This document shows, piece after piece, positions 1 to 5,880 of a stretch of DNA of 5,880 bases. The stretch is from positions 1 through 5,880 of the forward strand of contig MVRB01000052.1 in assembly GCA_002067635.1 (NCBI GenBank), written 5' to 3'. The notes beneath the pieces were generated by a model. It was not told the DNA's origin. It saw nothing but the letters and a program-made list of their open reading frames with translations, and did not search any database. Each line of letters starts with the position of its first letter. The first letter of the stretch is position 1. A program made the position numbers and the translations under genes. Source of the stretch: Methanomassiliicoccales archaeon PtaU1.Bin030. GTDB taxonomy: Archaea; Thermoplasmatota; Thermoplasmata; Methanomassiliicoccales; Methanomassiliicoccaceae.

Positions 1-357
1 GCGAACGTGAAGCGCATGCCAGATGGCCGATCTACCTTAGACAGAAAGCAAGTCCGTTCAGTTGCTCGGCCGTCAGGGGCACTTGCATCTTCCAGGCGGG
101 CTATCGGCCATGAGAGCCTAACAACTGATAAAAGAGGGCTACTATCATAAGAAATTGATAAATTGATACAAAATATCCATGTTCATGATGGTGGGTCGGC
201 GGTCGAACGGGGGAGGTCAGGAGACAGGTGGGCTGCAGGGCCCAGCTGAGACTTTTATTGAATCCATCATTCACTTCGGTAAAGCCAGTAGGCCAAGCGG
301 TTATGGCCATCTCCGCTCCCAGGCCCCATCGACCATTGGACAGGATGGTCAGTACCA
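1..357. other. Left-edge region with no convincing gene
   Basis: No reading frame here looks like a protein on either strand. Frame 1 is open from the edge to a TAA at 148-150, but its translation is Arg/Ser-rich and unlike a conserved C-terminus. A 60-codon plus-strand frame (179-361) overlaps the transporter start as ATGA, but it has low-complexity content and no ribosome binding site. Positions 150-178 are clearly AT-rich, with AAATTGAT repeated twice in tandem (152-167) followed by ACAAAATATCC. This could supply a TATA-type promoter for the plus-strand transporter at 358, though it would leave a leader of roughly 150 nt. No tRNA, rRNA, IS end or CRISPR repeat was seen. Confidence 0.4.
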
Positions 358-1629
358 ATGAGCTCGACCGACGTTCCAGAGCAGGAAGGCACGAGCGCAC
401 CGTGGATGCGGCGGTTCTTCACGCTGTGGGCCGGACAGGCCTTTTCCCTCCTCGGCAGTGCCCTGGTCCAATGGGCCCTGATGTTCTGGATCGCTGTCAC
501 CACCGCATCCCCACTGGACCTGGCCATAGCCGGTGCGATGGGGCTTCTTCCGCAGGTGTTCCTGTCCCCGTTCGCCGGTGCGTACGTGGACCGGCTGGAC
601 AGGAAGAAGGTCATGCTCCTCGCTGACCTGCTGACCGCCCTAGGCACCCTGCTCCTGATGGTCCTGTTCATTGTGCAATCCATTGCGCTCTGGCACATCT
701 TCATCATCATGTTCTTTCGGTCGGCCATGCAGGCCTTCCACTGGCCTGCGATGCAGGCCTCCACCGCCCTCATGGTTCCCAAGGATCATCTGGCCCGCAT
801 CACCGGCCTCAACCAGTCCGTCATGGGGCTTACAAGCATCATGGGCCCAGCCCTCGGGGCGTTCCTTTATGTTGCCCTCCCGATGTACCTGGTCCTCGGC
901 ATGGACGTGGTGACCGCGGCCATGGCCATCACCGCCCTGCTGGTGGTGAGGATACCGGAGATCAGGAAGCCCCAGGGACGCGAGAGGGGCCCTATATTCC
1001 GAGATCTCGTGGACGCGTTCCGGTACGTGCGGGCCTGGAAGGGGGCCTTGCTGGTGGTGGCGGTGTTCTCCGTCGTCAACTTCCTCATAACCCCAGCGTT
1101 CACTTTCTTCAACCTGCTGACCCTGTACCACTTCGGCCAGGGGCCGTACCAGGCTGCCTTCATGGATGTCATGGTGGGGGCAGGCATGATCACCGGCGGC
1201 CTCATCCTGGGCATGTGGGGTGGGTCCAGCCGGAAGATCGTCACTTGCATCGGCGCCCTTGCCTCCTCCGGTGGAGGGGTGCTCCTTATCGGCGTTCTCC
1301 CTCCTGATGGCTTCCTTATTGCGGCCGGGACCGCCCTGTTCATCGGCACGGGCTTGTCCATTGTCAACGGCATCGTCATGGCGATACTTCAGAAAGGGAT
1401 CAGGGCGGACATGCAGGGCCGGGTGTTCGCGCTCCTGTCAAGCCTTGCCAGCGGCATGAGCCCCTTGGGACTGGCTCTTTCCGGCCCGTTCGCCGGGGTG
1501 TTCGGCATACAGGCCTGGTTCATTGCGGGAGGTTTGATCATGGTCGTCGTCAGTGCGGCCCTGTTCTTTGTTCCAGTGGTATTGCACATCGAGGACCACA
1601 TTGCCGAGGCGGTCGCCATAGAGCAGTAG
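358..1629 (+). CDS. MFS transporter, drug/macrolide-efflux type (MFS_3 family)
   Basis: This 423-residue protein is a predicted 12-helix cytoplasmic-membrane secondary transporter of the major facilitator superfamily, likely a proton-coupled exporter of small toxic compounds. After about 17 polar residues it begins with RRFFTLWAGQAFSLLGSALVQ (18-38), the characteristic N-terminus of MefA-like MFS_3 exporters. MFS motif A is visible in the loop between helices 2 and 3 as GAYVDRLDRKKVM (74-86). A basic central loop (about 199-227) separates two six-helix halves, and the length is normal. The ATG at 358 is preferred because no other in-frame start lies between it and the TAG at 289. The upstream ribosome site is weak (GGATGG near 343-348), and a second Met (residue 17) is an alternative start. 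It stands alone, convergent to the importer operon. By eye it is richer in GC third positions than its neighbours, so acquisition from another source is possible. The drug substrate is unknown. Confidence 0.92.
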   Translation: MSSTDVPEQEGTSAPWMRRFFTLWAGQAFSLLGSALVQWALMFWIAVTTASPLDLAIAGAMGLLPQVFLSPFAGAYVDRLDRKKVMLLADLLTALGTLLLMVLFIVQSIALWHIFIIMFFRSAMQAFHWPAMQASTALMVPKDHLARITGLNQSVMGLTSIMGPALGAFLYVALPMYLVLGMDVVTAAMAITALLVVRIPEIRKPQGRERGPIFRDLVDAFRYVRAWKGALLVVAVFSVVNFLITPAFTFFNLLTLYHFGQGPYQAAFMDVMVGAGMITGGLILGMWGGSSRKIVTCIGALASSGGGVLLIGVLPPDGFLIAAGTALFIGTGLSIVNGIVMAILQKGIRADMQGRVFALLSSLASGMSPLGLALSGPFAGVFGIQAWFIAGGLIMVVVSAALFFVPVVLHIEDHIAEAVAIEQ

Positions 1630-1751
1630 TGTTCGGACCTCTTAGCGCATGTAGTGACACCACTGACGTCCCCTGAACCTGCCCAGGCCTTTCATTTACG
1701 TGGTATTCAGAGACGAGGCAAGATAGGTCCGTGTTTGATAGAAGATATGGT
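1630..1751. other. Convergent intergenic gap
   Basis: This gap separates the 3' ends of the plus-strand transporter and the minus-strand methyltransferase. It contains only weak dyads, the best being AGTG-ACAC-CACT at 1653-1664, flanked by GGAC (1635-1638) and GTCC (1668-1671). The nearest plus-strand T-run is TTTTT at 1756-1760, inside the last codons of the methyltransferase, and could stop transcription from the transporter. No comparable T-run appears on the minus strand just past 1752, so the end of the operon transcript is not evident. Confidence 0.35.
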
Positions 1752-2366
1752 TCAATTTTTCCTAGCGATGCTAATGAAGTAGTCGTCATCGTCCCTCTCG
1801 AAGAGCACCGAGAGGCCGCATTCCGTCATCATTTGCTTGAGCCTCTCCATGGGTGGCAGGAAGTCGTTGGATATCTCGACGCCTCCTTCCATATGGATTC
1901 CGTTGATCTTCTTTGCTGAGTCGGAGTGAGCGACGGCAAGCCGGCCCCCCTTCCTCAGGGCCCTGGCGAGCATCCTTACCGCCAGGGGCTGGTCGACGAA
2001 GTGCGGGAAACACGAGTAGCAGACCACCAGGTCGAACTCGGAGCTGTAGTCGAGGTCGTAGATATCTGATACCACATAGGTGACGGATGGATGCTCGCTC
2101 TCAGGGTATTTGGTACGTGCGACCTCTATCATGTTCTCTGAATAGTCCACGGCAACGATGGAGCCGTCAACCAGACGGGCTTCGTAGTGCGGGATCATGA
2201 TGCCTGTCCCGGTGCCGATGTCCAGGACCCTTTCGTGTCCCATAATGGAGAGGGTTTCGGTGATGTATTCGACCTTCCTGTCATCGTGGACGGAGATCTC
2301 GTCCCACACCTCGGCCTTCTCGTTGAAGAAGCTCCTCTGCTTCGGATTGATCTTATTCGAACACAC
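1752..2366 (-). CDS. Class I SAM-dependent methyltransferase, last gene of the importer operon
   Basis: This 204-residue soluble protein has a Rossmann-type Methyltransf_11/25 fold and should transfer a methyl group from S-adenosylmethionine to an unknown acceptor. Motif I is VLDIGTGTG (47-55). The acidic residue ending strand 2 is D74 in VAVDYSENMI, D101 marks motif II, and the strand before motif III reads LRKGGRLAVAHS (137-148). The N-terminus (FFNEKAEVWDEISVHDDRKVEYI, in parts) and the HSDSAKKINGIHMEGG stretch (147-162) resemble small methyltransferases that I recall near iron/corrinoid ABC importers in anaerobes; that recollection needs a search. The GTG start is supported by AGGAG 8 nt upstream. 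It begins 15 bp after the ATPase stop, so it is likely co-transcribed with the importer. Modification of an imported ligand, corrinoid or metallophore is possible, but the substrate cannot be read from the sequence. Confidence 0.9.
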   Translation of the reverse strand: MCSNKINPKQRSFFNEKAEVWDEISVHDDRKVEYITETLSIMGHERVLDIGTGTGIMIPHYEARLVDGSIVAVDYSENMIEVARTKYPESEHPSVTYVVSDIYDLDYSSEFDLVVCYSCFPHFVDQPLAVRMLARALRKGGRLAVAHSDSAKKINGIHMEGGVEISNDFLPPMERLKQMMTECGLSVLFERDDDDYFISIARKN

Positions 2367-2374
2367 GGAAATCG

Positions 2375-2379
2375 CTCCT
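2375..2379 (-). promoter_or_regulatory. Ribosome binding site of the methyltransferase
   Basis: On the minus strand AGGAG sits 8 nt before the GTG at 2366-2364, within the 15-bp gap after the ATPase stop codon. It fixes the GTG as the start. Confidence 0.75.
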
Positions 2380-2381
2380 GC

Positions 2382-3137
2382 TCATATCGGTATGACCACT
2401 GGTATCCCCTTGACCTTCTCCACAAATGCGTCGATGTTGAAGACAGCACGAATGTTCTGAGGTGTAATTATGCTGTGATCGCCTGTGGCATAGATCGTCC
2501 CTTCCCTCATCATGATGAACTTGTCCGAATGGCGTATCGCCAGGTTTAGGTCGTGTATCGTCATGATGGCCGCAATGTGGTTCCTAATCGCTATGTTCCT
2601 TATCAGATGCATTATCATGTGCTGATTGGGAAGGTCCAGGCTGTTCGTGGGCTCGTCGAGGAGGATCACCTTAGGCTGCTGGACCAGCACCCTGGCGATC
2701 TGCACCAGCTGGTACTCTCCGCCGCTTATCTCGTTCACATACTTCAGCGCAAGATCGTCCAGGCCCATCAGGTGAATCACCCTTCCAGCGAGCCTGATGT
2801 CCCTATCGGTGACCTCCCATTCAAAATGGGGCTTCCTACCCAGCAGAACTGAGTCAAAGACGGTCATCCTGGACATCTCGCCCCTCTGTGAGACGTAGCC
2901 GATGTTCTTGGCGATGTCCCTCCTGCTCATCTCATGGAGTTCCGAGCCCTCGATGAGAACTGAACCCATGTCGGGCATCAGTATCTTGTTGATGCATTTC
3001 ATCAGAGTGGTCTTGCCGACCCCGTTGGGACCCAGAATCGACGTCACTTCGTTCTTCTCAATGGAGAATGTGACGTCATCCAGGACCTTCGTGCTCTTGT
3101 AGGAGAACTCAACACCGTTCACCTGGAAGAACGTCAC
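2382..3137 (-). CDS. ABC transporter ATPase, FecE/BtuD-like
   Basis: This 251-residue cytoplasmic ATPase powers import by the adjacent FecCD-type permease, working as a homodimer. All catalytic elements are present: Walker A GPNGVGKT (36-43), Q-loop Q84 in YVSQ, signature ISGGE (137-141), Walker B VILLDEP (157-163), D-loop SLD (166-168) and switch His195 in TIHDLN. Length and order match the iron-siderophore/heme/cobalamin importer ATPases; ISGGE in place of LSGGQ is common in archaeal members. The GTG start is backed by a full AAGGAGGT 7 nt upstream. It overlaps the permease stop by 4 bp (GTGA), so translation of the two is likely coupled. No residue needed for ATP hydrolysis is missing. Confidence 0.96.
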   Translation of the reverse strand: MTFFQVNGVEFSYKSTKVLDDVTFSIEKNEVTSILGPNGVGKTTLMKCINKILMPDMGSVLIEGSELHEMSRRDIAKNIGYVSQRGEMSRMTVFDSVLLGRKPHFEWEVTDRDIRLAGRVIHLMGLDDLALKYVNEISGGEYQLVQIARVLVQQPKVILLDEPTNSLDLPNQHMIMHLIRNIAIRNHIAAIMTIHDLNLAIRHSDKFIMMREGTIYATGDHSIITPQNIRAVFNIDAFVEKVKGIPVVIPI

Positions 3138-4270
3138 CTCCCATACCTCCTTATGAGCAGGTAGATGAACAGCGGCCCTCCGAGCATGGATGTGATTATC
3201 CCTACCGGTATGACCGACGGGTACAGTATCACCTGCCCCACTCCATCCGCAACGATCAGTATGATGGCCCCTAGGATAATGGAGAGGGGGATGAGGTGCC
3301 GATGATCGCTCCCGATGATCATGCGAGCTATATGGGGACCGAGGAGACCAATGAACGCGATGATGCCGAAGAAGGAGACTATGACGGCACTGAGGACCGA
3401 GGCCAGCACCATCCCTAGGATCCTCTCCCTCTCGGTGTGTACCCCGAGACCCTTAGCGGTCTCCTCCCCTGCCTCCATGGCGTTGTAGTCCCATCTCTTA
3501 TAGTAGAAGTACAGGGTCACGGAAAGCAGAACAGCCATTATCAGCGTGTTCCAGGACCAGGTCGCCTTCCCCAGGTCCCCGAACGTCCACATGATGATGT
3601 TGCCCAACTGGGAGTCCGTTGCCAAGTACTGCATGAAGGAGAGGCCGGCCGCGAACATGGCACTTATGGCCACACCCGCGAGGACCATCGTTTCCGAGCT
3701 GACGCGGGTCAACTTGGTCAGGAGCAGGATCGCACCAGTTGCCAGAAGAGAGAACAGGAAGGCGCTGATGGTGGTGACATAGGGATTGCTGATGGAAACT
3801 GTGGATGTTATGCTCGAGCCGGCGTTCAGGAATATGATGGCGAACGAGGCTCCGAACGCCGCAGCGCTGGAGATGCCTAGGGTGTACGGGGAGGCCAGCG
3901 GGTTCCGCAGGATGCACTGCATGACCACACCTGCGACAGCCAGCCCTGATCCAGCGAGGATCGCCCCAATGATCCTGACCATGCGTATGTTCCAGATGAC
4001 GCCCCCCATGCCGTCATTATCAAAGGTCAGTAGATAACGGATTATATCAGAAGATGAGATGTTTAGGGGGCCGTTGTGCGCAGCGATGATGATGCATACA
4101 AAAAGAATGATCAGAGCGAGAAACATCATCAGACCTTTCTTCCTGACGTATCCACGGTACAAACTTGAGTTGTGGATGGCTTCCCCATCGCCATCATCGT
4201 AGATGTCGAAGCCTTCCCACTTGTCATGGTCCGATGAAATGTCTCCGTTCTTCGTTCTGATCACCATCAT
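3134..4270 (-). CDS. FecCD/BtuC-family ABC importer permease
   Basis: This 378-residue multi-helix membrane protein forms the translocation channel for a chelated metal or corrinoid, as a homodimer with the downstream ATPase. Family hallmarks are GAILAGSGLAVAGVVMQ followed by RNPLASPYTLGISS (about 102-135), the cytoplasmic coupling-helix region GEETAKGLGVHTERER (268-283), and IIAFIGLLGPHIARMIIGSDHR (303-324) near the C-terminus. The core from residue 48 has the usual family length. The first 47 residues are a hydrophilic, acid-rich extension (residues 10-32 carry many Asp/Glu) that family members usually lack or have shorter. The ATG at 4270 is followed directly by a second ATG. No clear ribosome site precedes it, and an AAAGGT-preceded ATG pair at Met48-Met49 is an alternative start just before helix 1. 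It lies 30 bp after the binding-protein gene and overlaps the ATPase by 4 bp. Confidence 0.95.
   Translation of the reverse strand: MMVIRTKNGDISSDHDKWEGFDIYDDGDGEAIHNSSLYRGYVRKKGLMMFLALIILFVCIIIAAHNGPLNISSSDIIRYLLTFDNDGMGGVIWNIRMVRIIGAILAGSGLAVAGVVMQCILRNPLASPYTLGISSAAAFGASFAIIFLNAGSSITSTVSISNPYVTTISAFLFSLLATGAILLLTKLTRVSSETMVLAGVAISAMFAAGLSFMQYLATDSQLGNIIMWTFGDLGKATWSWNTLIMAVLLSVTLYFYYKRWDYNAMEAGEETAKGLGVHTERERILGMVLASVLSAVIVSFFGIIAFIGLLGPHIARMIIGSDHRHLIPLSIILGAIILIVADGVGQVILYPSVIPVGIITSMLGGPLFIYLLIRRYGR
3145..3152 (-). promoter_or_regulatory. Strong ribosome binding site of the ABC ATPase
   Basis: On the minus strand AAGGAGGT lies inside the last codons of the permease gene, 7 nt before the ATPase GTG. 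This is the best Shine-Dalgarno match in the window and explains how the ATPase is translated from a start that overlaps the upstream stop. Confidence 0.8.
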
Positions 4271-4300
4271 TCAAAAGAAGTTGAAAGGTTTTGGAAGGGA

Positions 4301-5443
4301 TTACAGGGTCACAGTCCCACAGCCATTTCCGTTCTGACCATGGGCGATGTCCGTGTTTGTCATCGAGGTTCCAGGGAAGAACAGCTGAATGATCTCATCG
4401 GCCTTCTGGTCGAAGGTCCAGGAAAATGCCTCGCCGTTGATCACGGATGCCACATAGTAAGCATTGATGAGCTGGTTCTCCCAGTTGGTGCCATAGCACT
4501 TGTATACCATGGTGGAAAAAATCTTGTTGTTCTCGATCGCGGAAACGTTCTTCAGCCCGGTCTCATCCGCTATGAAACCGTTCATGGACGCGATACAATC
4601 GCTCAGGCCTATGCTGTCTATGAAGATGTAGTCTGGATTGGCGGCCAGCAGGGTCTCCAACGTAATGACATATGGCTGGCCATTGCTGGCAGGTGCTATG
4701 GCGTTGGTGACGTTGGAATAATCGAAGGGGAGGTAATTCCCTGAAGCCTTGAGGAAGGAGGCCCCTCCGTAGTAGAACATCCCACAGGCGTATGCGCTCT
4801 CAGTGCTGTCGTTCATAGCCTTCGAGGTGATCTCGCCAATCATGGCCGCTATGCCTTCGTTCAGCTCTGCTGCCCTCTCCTGTTCGCCGAACAGCTTTCC
4901 CAATGAGGTTATCTGTTCGTAGAAATCATCGCCGAACTCCAGGTTGGCGTTGATCACATACACAGGAATGCTTGTCTGGTTCTGCAGGGTATCGGCCGTC
5001 GCAGCATCCATTGCGGTGGATGTGATGATCAAGCTAGGGCTTAAGGCCAGTATGCTCTCGGCATCGGTGGCGACCTGCGGTAAGGAGGACAGTTTCTCCT
5101 TGTTCACGAGGTAATAGGTCTGGTCGTCCCGCGTGTTGAAGGTACCAGCGGTCTCCACTGCTTTCACCTTTTCGAACACATCAAAGTAAGAAACGAGCCT
5201 CAAAGAGCAGGCCCCAATGCAGAAGACAGAGTCTATCTTTTCCGGTACCTGCACCGATCTGCCCAATGAGTCGATGACCGTTGCGTTCTCTGCGTTGTTC
5301 CCGTTCTCATTGCCCCTGGTAAGCAGGTATGCCGCGCCTATCGCAGCAATAACAACCACAAGCGCTGCCAGTATGGCATATGTTTTCTTCGTGTCGATTT
5401 GAACACCCCCGTTCGGAGCCGCTCTCGGCTTTGTTAGGTCCAA
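4301..5443 (-). CDS. Iron-complex/cobalamin-type ABC substrate-binding protein, membrane anchored
   Basis: This 380-residue extracytoplasmic binding protein (FecB/BtuF, COG0614-type fold) captures the ligand and delivers it to the permease. A hydrophobic helix at about 23-42 follows a basic N-terminus. No lipobox Cys follows, so it probably stays as an uncleaved or signal-peptide anchor. A polar Asn/Gly-rich linker (43-53) precedes the binding domain, which opens with VIDSLGRSVQVPEKIDSV (56-73). The lobe-1 pattern SILALSPSLIITSTAMD (130-146) and lobe-2 pattern LLAANPDYIFIDS (265-277) are typical. Six cysteines (75, 79, 220, 283, 316, 375) and a short Gly/Asn tail ending GCGTVTL are unusual. 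No ATG is available near the N-terminus, so TTG at 5443 is the only reasonable start; it has no ribosome site, consistent with a short or leaderless mRNA. It is the first gene of the operon. Ligand unresolved: ferric chelate, heme or corrinoid. Confidence 0.93.
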   Translation of the reverse strand: MDLTKPRAAPNGGVQIDTKKTYAILAALVVVIAAIGAAYLLTRGNENGNNAENATVIDSLGRSVQVPEKIDSVFCIGACSLRLVSYFDVFEKVKAVETAGTFNTRDDQTYYLVNKEKLSSLPQVATDAESILALSPSLIITSTAMDAATADTLQNQTSIPVYVINANLEFGDDFYEQITSLGKLFGEQERAAELNEGIAAMIGEITSKAMNDSTESAYACGMFYYGGASFLKASGNYLPFDYSNVTNAIAPASNGQPYVITLETLLAANPDYIFIDSIGLSDCIASMNGFIADETGLKNVSAIENNKIFSTMVYKCYGTNWENQLINAYYVASVINGEAFSWTFDQKADEIIQLFFPGTSMTNTDIAHGQNGNGCGTVTL

Positions 5444-5478
5444 GACCGGTTGAGATAAGAGACCGAATAAGAACGGCC

Positions 5479-5513
5479 TATTAATACTTTTTAATAATTC
5501 GTATTACGGAATT
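5479..5513 (-). promoter_or_regulatory. Candidate promoter and operator of the importer operon
   Basis: A strongly AT-rich stretch lies just upstream of the first operon gene. TATTAATA (5479-5486), or the adjacent TTATTAAAAAG on the minus strand, could be the TATA element; either would place transcription start roughly 15-25 nt before the TTG at 5443. Immediately upstream is an imperfect dyad, AATTCGTA-T-TACGGAATT (5496-5513), whose arms differ by a single extra base. Its position next to the TATA/BRE region fits a regulator site. A metal-responsive repressor of the DtxR or Fur class would make sense for this operon, but the sequence is not a match I can assign to a known consensus. The palindromic TATA region could also fire toward the plus strand. 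Confidence 0.45.
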
Positions 5514-5585
5514 GTGCTAGAACCATACCATCGTAATCTCAAACAAGATTTATGGGTAAGAGCCAAAGAGTAAAAACAGCACGAG

Positions 5586-5650
5586 AGGACCAGCCTCACG
5601 CTTGATGCGTGACCTTCATGGGCCGTCCTTTTTCCGTTCTGATTTTTTTC
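5586..5650 (+). terminator. Structured hairpin element followed by T-tracts
   Basis: A perfect 6-bp stem with a 5-nt loop (TCACGC-TTGAT-GCGTGA, 5596-5612) sits inside an outer pairing of AGGAC (5586-5590) with GTCCT (5625-5629). The outer arm runs straight into TTTTT (5629-5633), with a second T7 run at 5643-5649. On the plus strand this is terminator-like, and may be the 3' end of a small RNA starting in the AT-rich zone around 5480-5560. No plus-strand gene of normal size precedes it. On the minus strand the same stem is followed 11 nt later by TTTTT (complement of 5572-5576), so it could also help stop readthrough from the gene ending at 5697 into the importer operon. Confidence 0.45.
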
Positions 5651-5696
5651 TGTTTAAAGATTTACGACAGATGCCCGGATGCAGATGGTCGATCCA

Positions 5697-5880
5697 CTAG
5701 TTAGGCAGTGAACCATTTATTATCCTGTGCATGTCTCCATCAAAGTTGTTCGCATCCTGATGGCTCGACAAAAGAACCTTCTCGGGTACTTGGTTATACT
5801 GGCCTAAACAAGCAGCTACGATCCTGGTCGCGTCATGGAAGTACGTTCTAGCTTTTTTTAGGACGGTGTCCTCTATGGTC
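5697..5880 (-). CDS. C-terminal fragment of an unrecognised protein (partial)
   Basis: Reading the minus strand from the right edge (first full codon at 5879), a frame stays open for 60 codons to a TAG at 5699-5697. It begins TIEDTVLKKARTYFHDATRI and ends RIINGSLPN. The composition is balanced and protein-like, probably helical (KKARTYFHDATRIVAACLGQY, in parts), and uses AGG, AGA and ATA codons as its neighbours do. I do not recognise the family, and the N-terminus is outside the window. It points the same way as the importer operon but ends about 250 bp before it, with an intervening terminator-like element, so it is probably a separate transcription unit. A plus-strand frame across the same stretch is also open, but its Cys/His/Ser-rich translation looks less like a real protein. 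Confidence 0.5.
   Translation of the reverse strand, partial: TIEDTVLKKARTYFHDATRIVAACLGQYNQVPEKVLLSSHQDANNFDGDMHRIINGSLPN

Noticed and set aside
16..35. A near-repeat of about 19 bases shared with 5679-5697 (ATGCCAGATGGCCGATCTAC versus ATGCAGATGGTCGATCCAC).
   Set aside because: Two mismatches and a gap at this length are about what chance gives in a window of this size, and no mobile-element features flank either copy.
179..361. A 60-codon plus-strand frame whose TGA overlaps the transporter ATG (ATGA).
   Set aside because: The overlap looks like translational coupling, but the translation is low-complexity, has no ribosome site and resembles no known family. A chance overlap is more likely.
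1653..1671. Small dyad between the convergent genes considered as a bidirectional terminator.
   Set aside because: The stem is only 4 bp and no T-run follows on either strand; too weak to call.
2195..2549. Several long open frames antisense or out of frame to the ATPase, permease, methyltransferase and transporter genes.
   Set aside because: They lie inside genes with clear family motifs, and their translations lack domains or conserved patterns; they are shadows of the true frames.
5578..5592. CACGAGAGGACC resembles the sarcin-ricin loop of 23S rRNA.
   Set aside because: Only about 12 bases match, the key AGTA is AGCA, and the flanking stem and surrounding rRNA sequence are absent.
5579..5596. 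Some likeness to a B12-box of a cobalamin riboswitch, tempting beside a corrinoid-type importer.
   Set aside because: It is on the strand leading away from the importer, the match is poor, and the rest of the riboswitch core is not present.

Overview
The window most likely comes from an anaerobic archaeon, probably a euryarchaeon of the methanogen or Thermoplasmata type. That placement is inference from style rather than from a marker gene. Ribosome binding sites, where present, match the archaeal AAGGAGGTGA core. Three of the complete genes start at GTG or TTG. AGG, AGA and ATA codons are used freely. The promoter region of the main operon carries AT-rich TATA-like elements, and T-rich tracts rather than strong GC hairpins look like the transcription stops. 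By eye, overall composition is a little above 50% GC.

Layout. Positions 1-357 hold no convincing gene, only an AT-rich stretch near 150-178 that could be a promoter. Positions 358-1629 (+) encode a 12-helix major facilitator drug-efflux-type transporter, visibly more GC-rich than the rest. A short convergent gap (1630-1751) separates it from a four-gene minus-strand operon read from 5443 down to 1752. The operon encodes a membrane-anchored substrate-binding protein, a FecCD/BtuC-family permease, an ABC ATPase and a class I SAM-dependent methyltransferase. Gaps are 30 bp, a 4-bp GTGA overlap, and 15 bp, so the four are probably co-transcribed. Upstream (5444-5696) lies an AT-rich promoter region with a near-perfect dyad, then a compact hairpin element with T-tracts on the plus strand. 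At the right edge (5697-5880) is the C-terminal 60 codons of an unrecognised minus-strand gene.

Function. The first three operon genes form a complete importer for a chelated metal or corrinoid (Fe-siderophore, heme or cobalamin class). The substrate cannot be decided from the sequence. The methyltransferase is the least explained member; its position suggests it acts on the imported ligand or on a metallophore.

I see no clearly new biological system. The points worth checking are the methyltransferase-importer linkage, the structured element and dyad upstream of the importer, and the truncated gene at the right edge.
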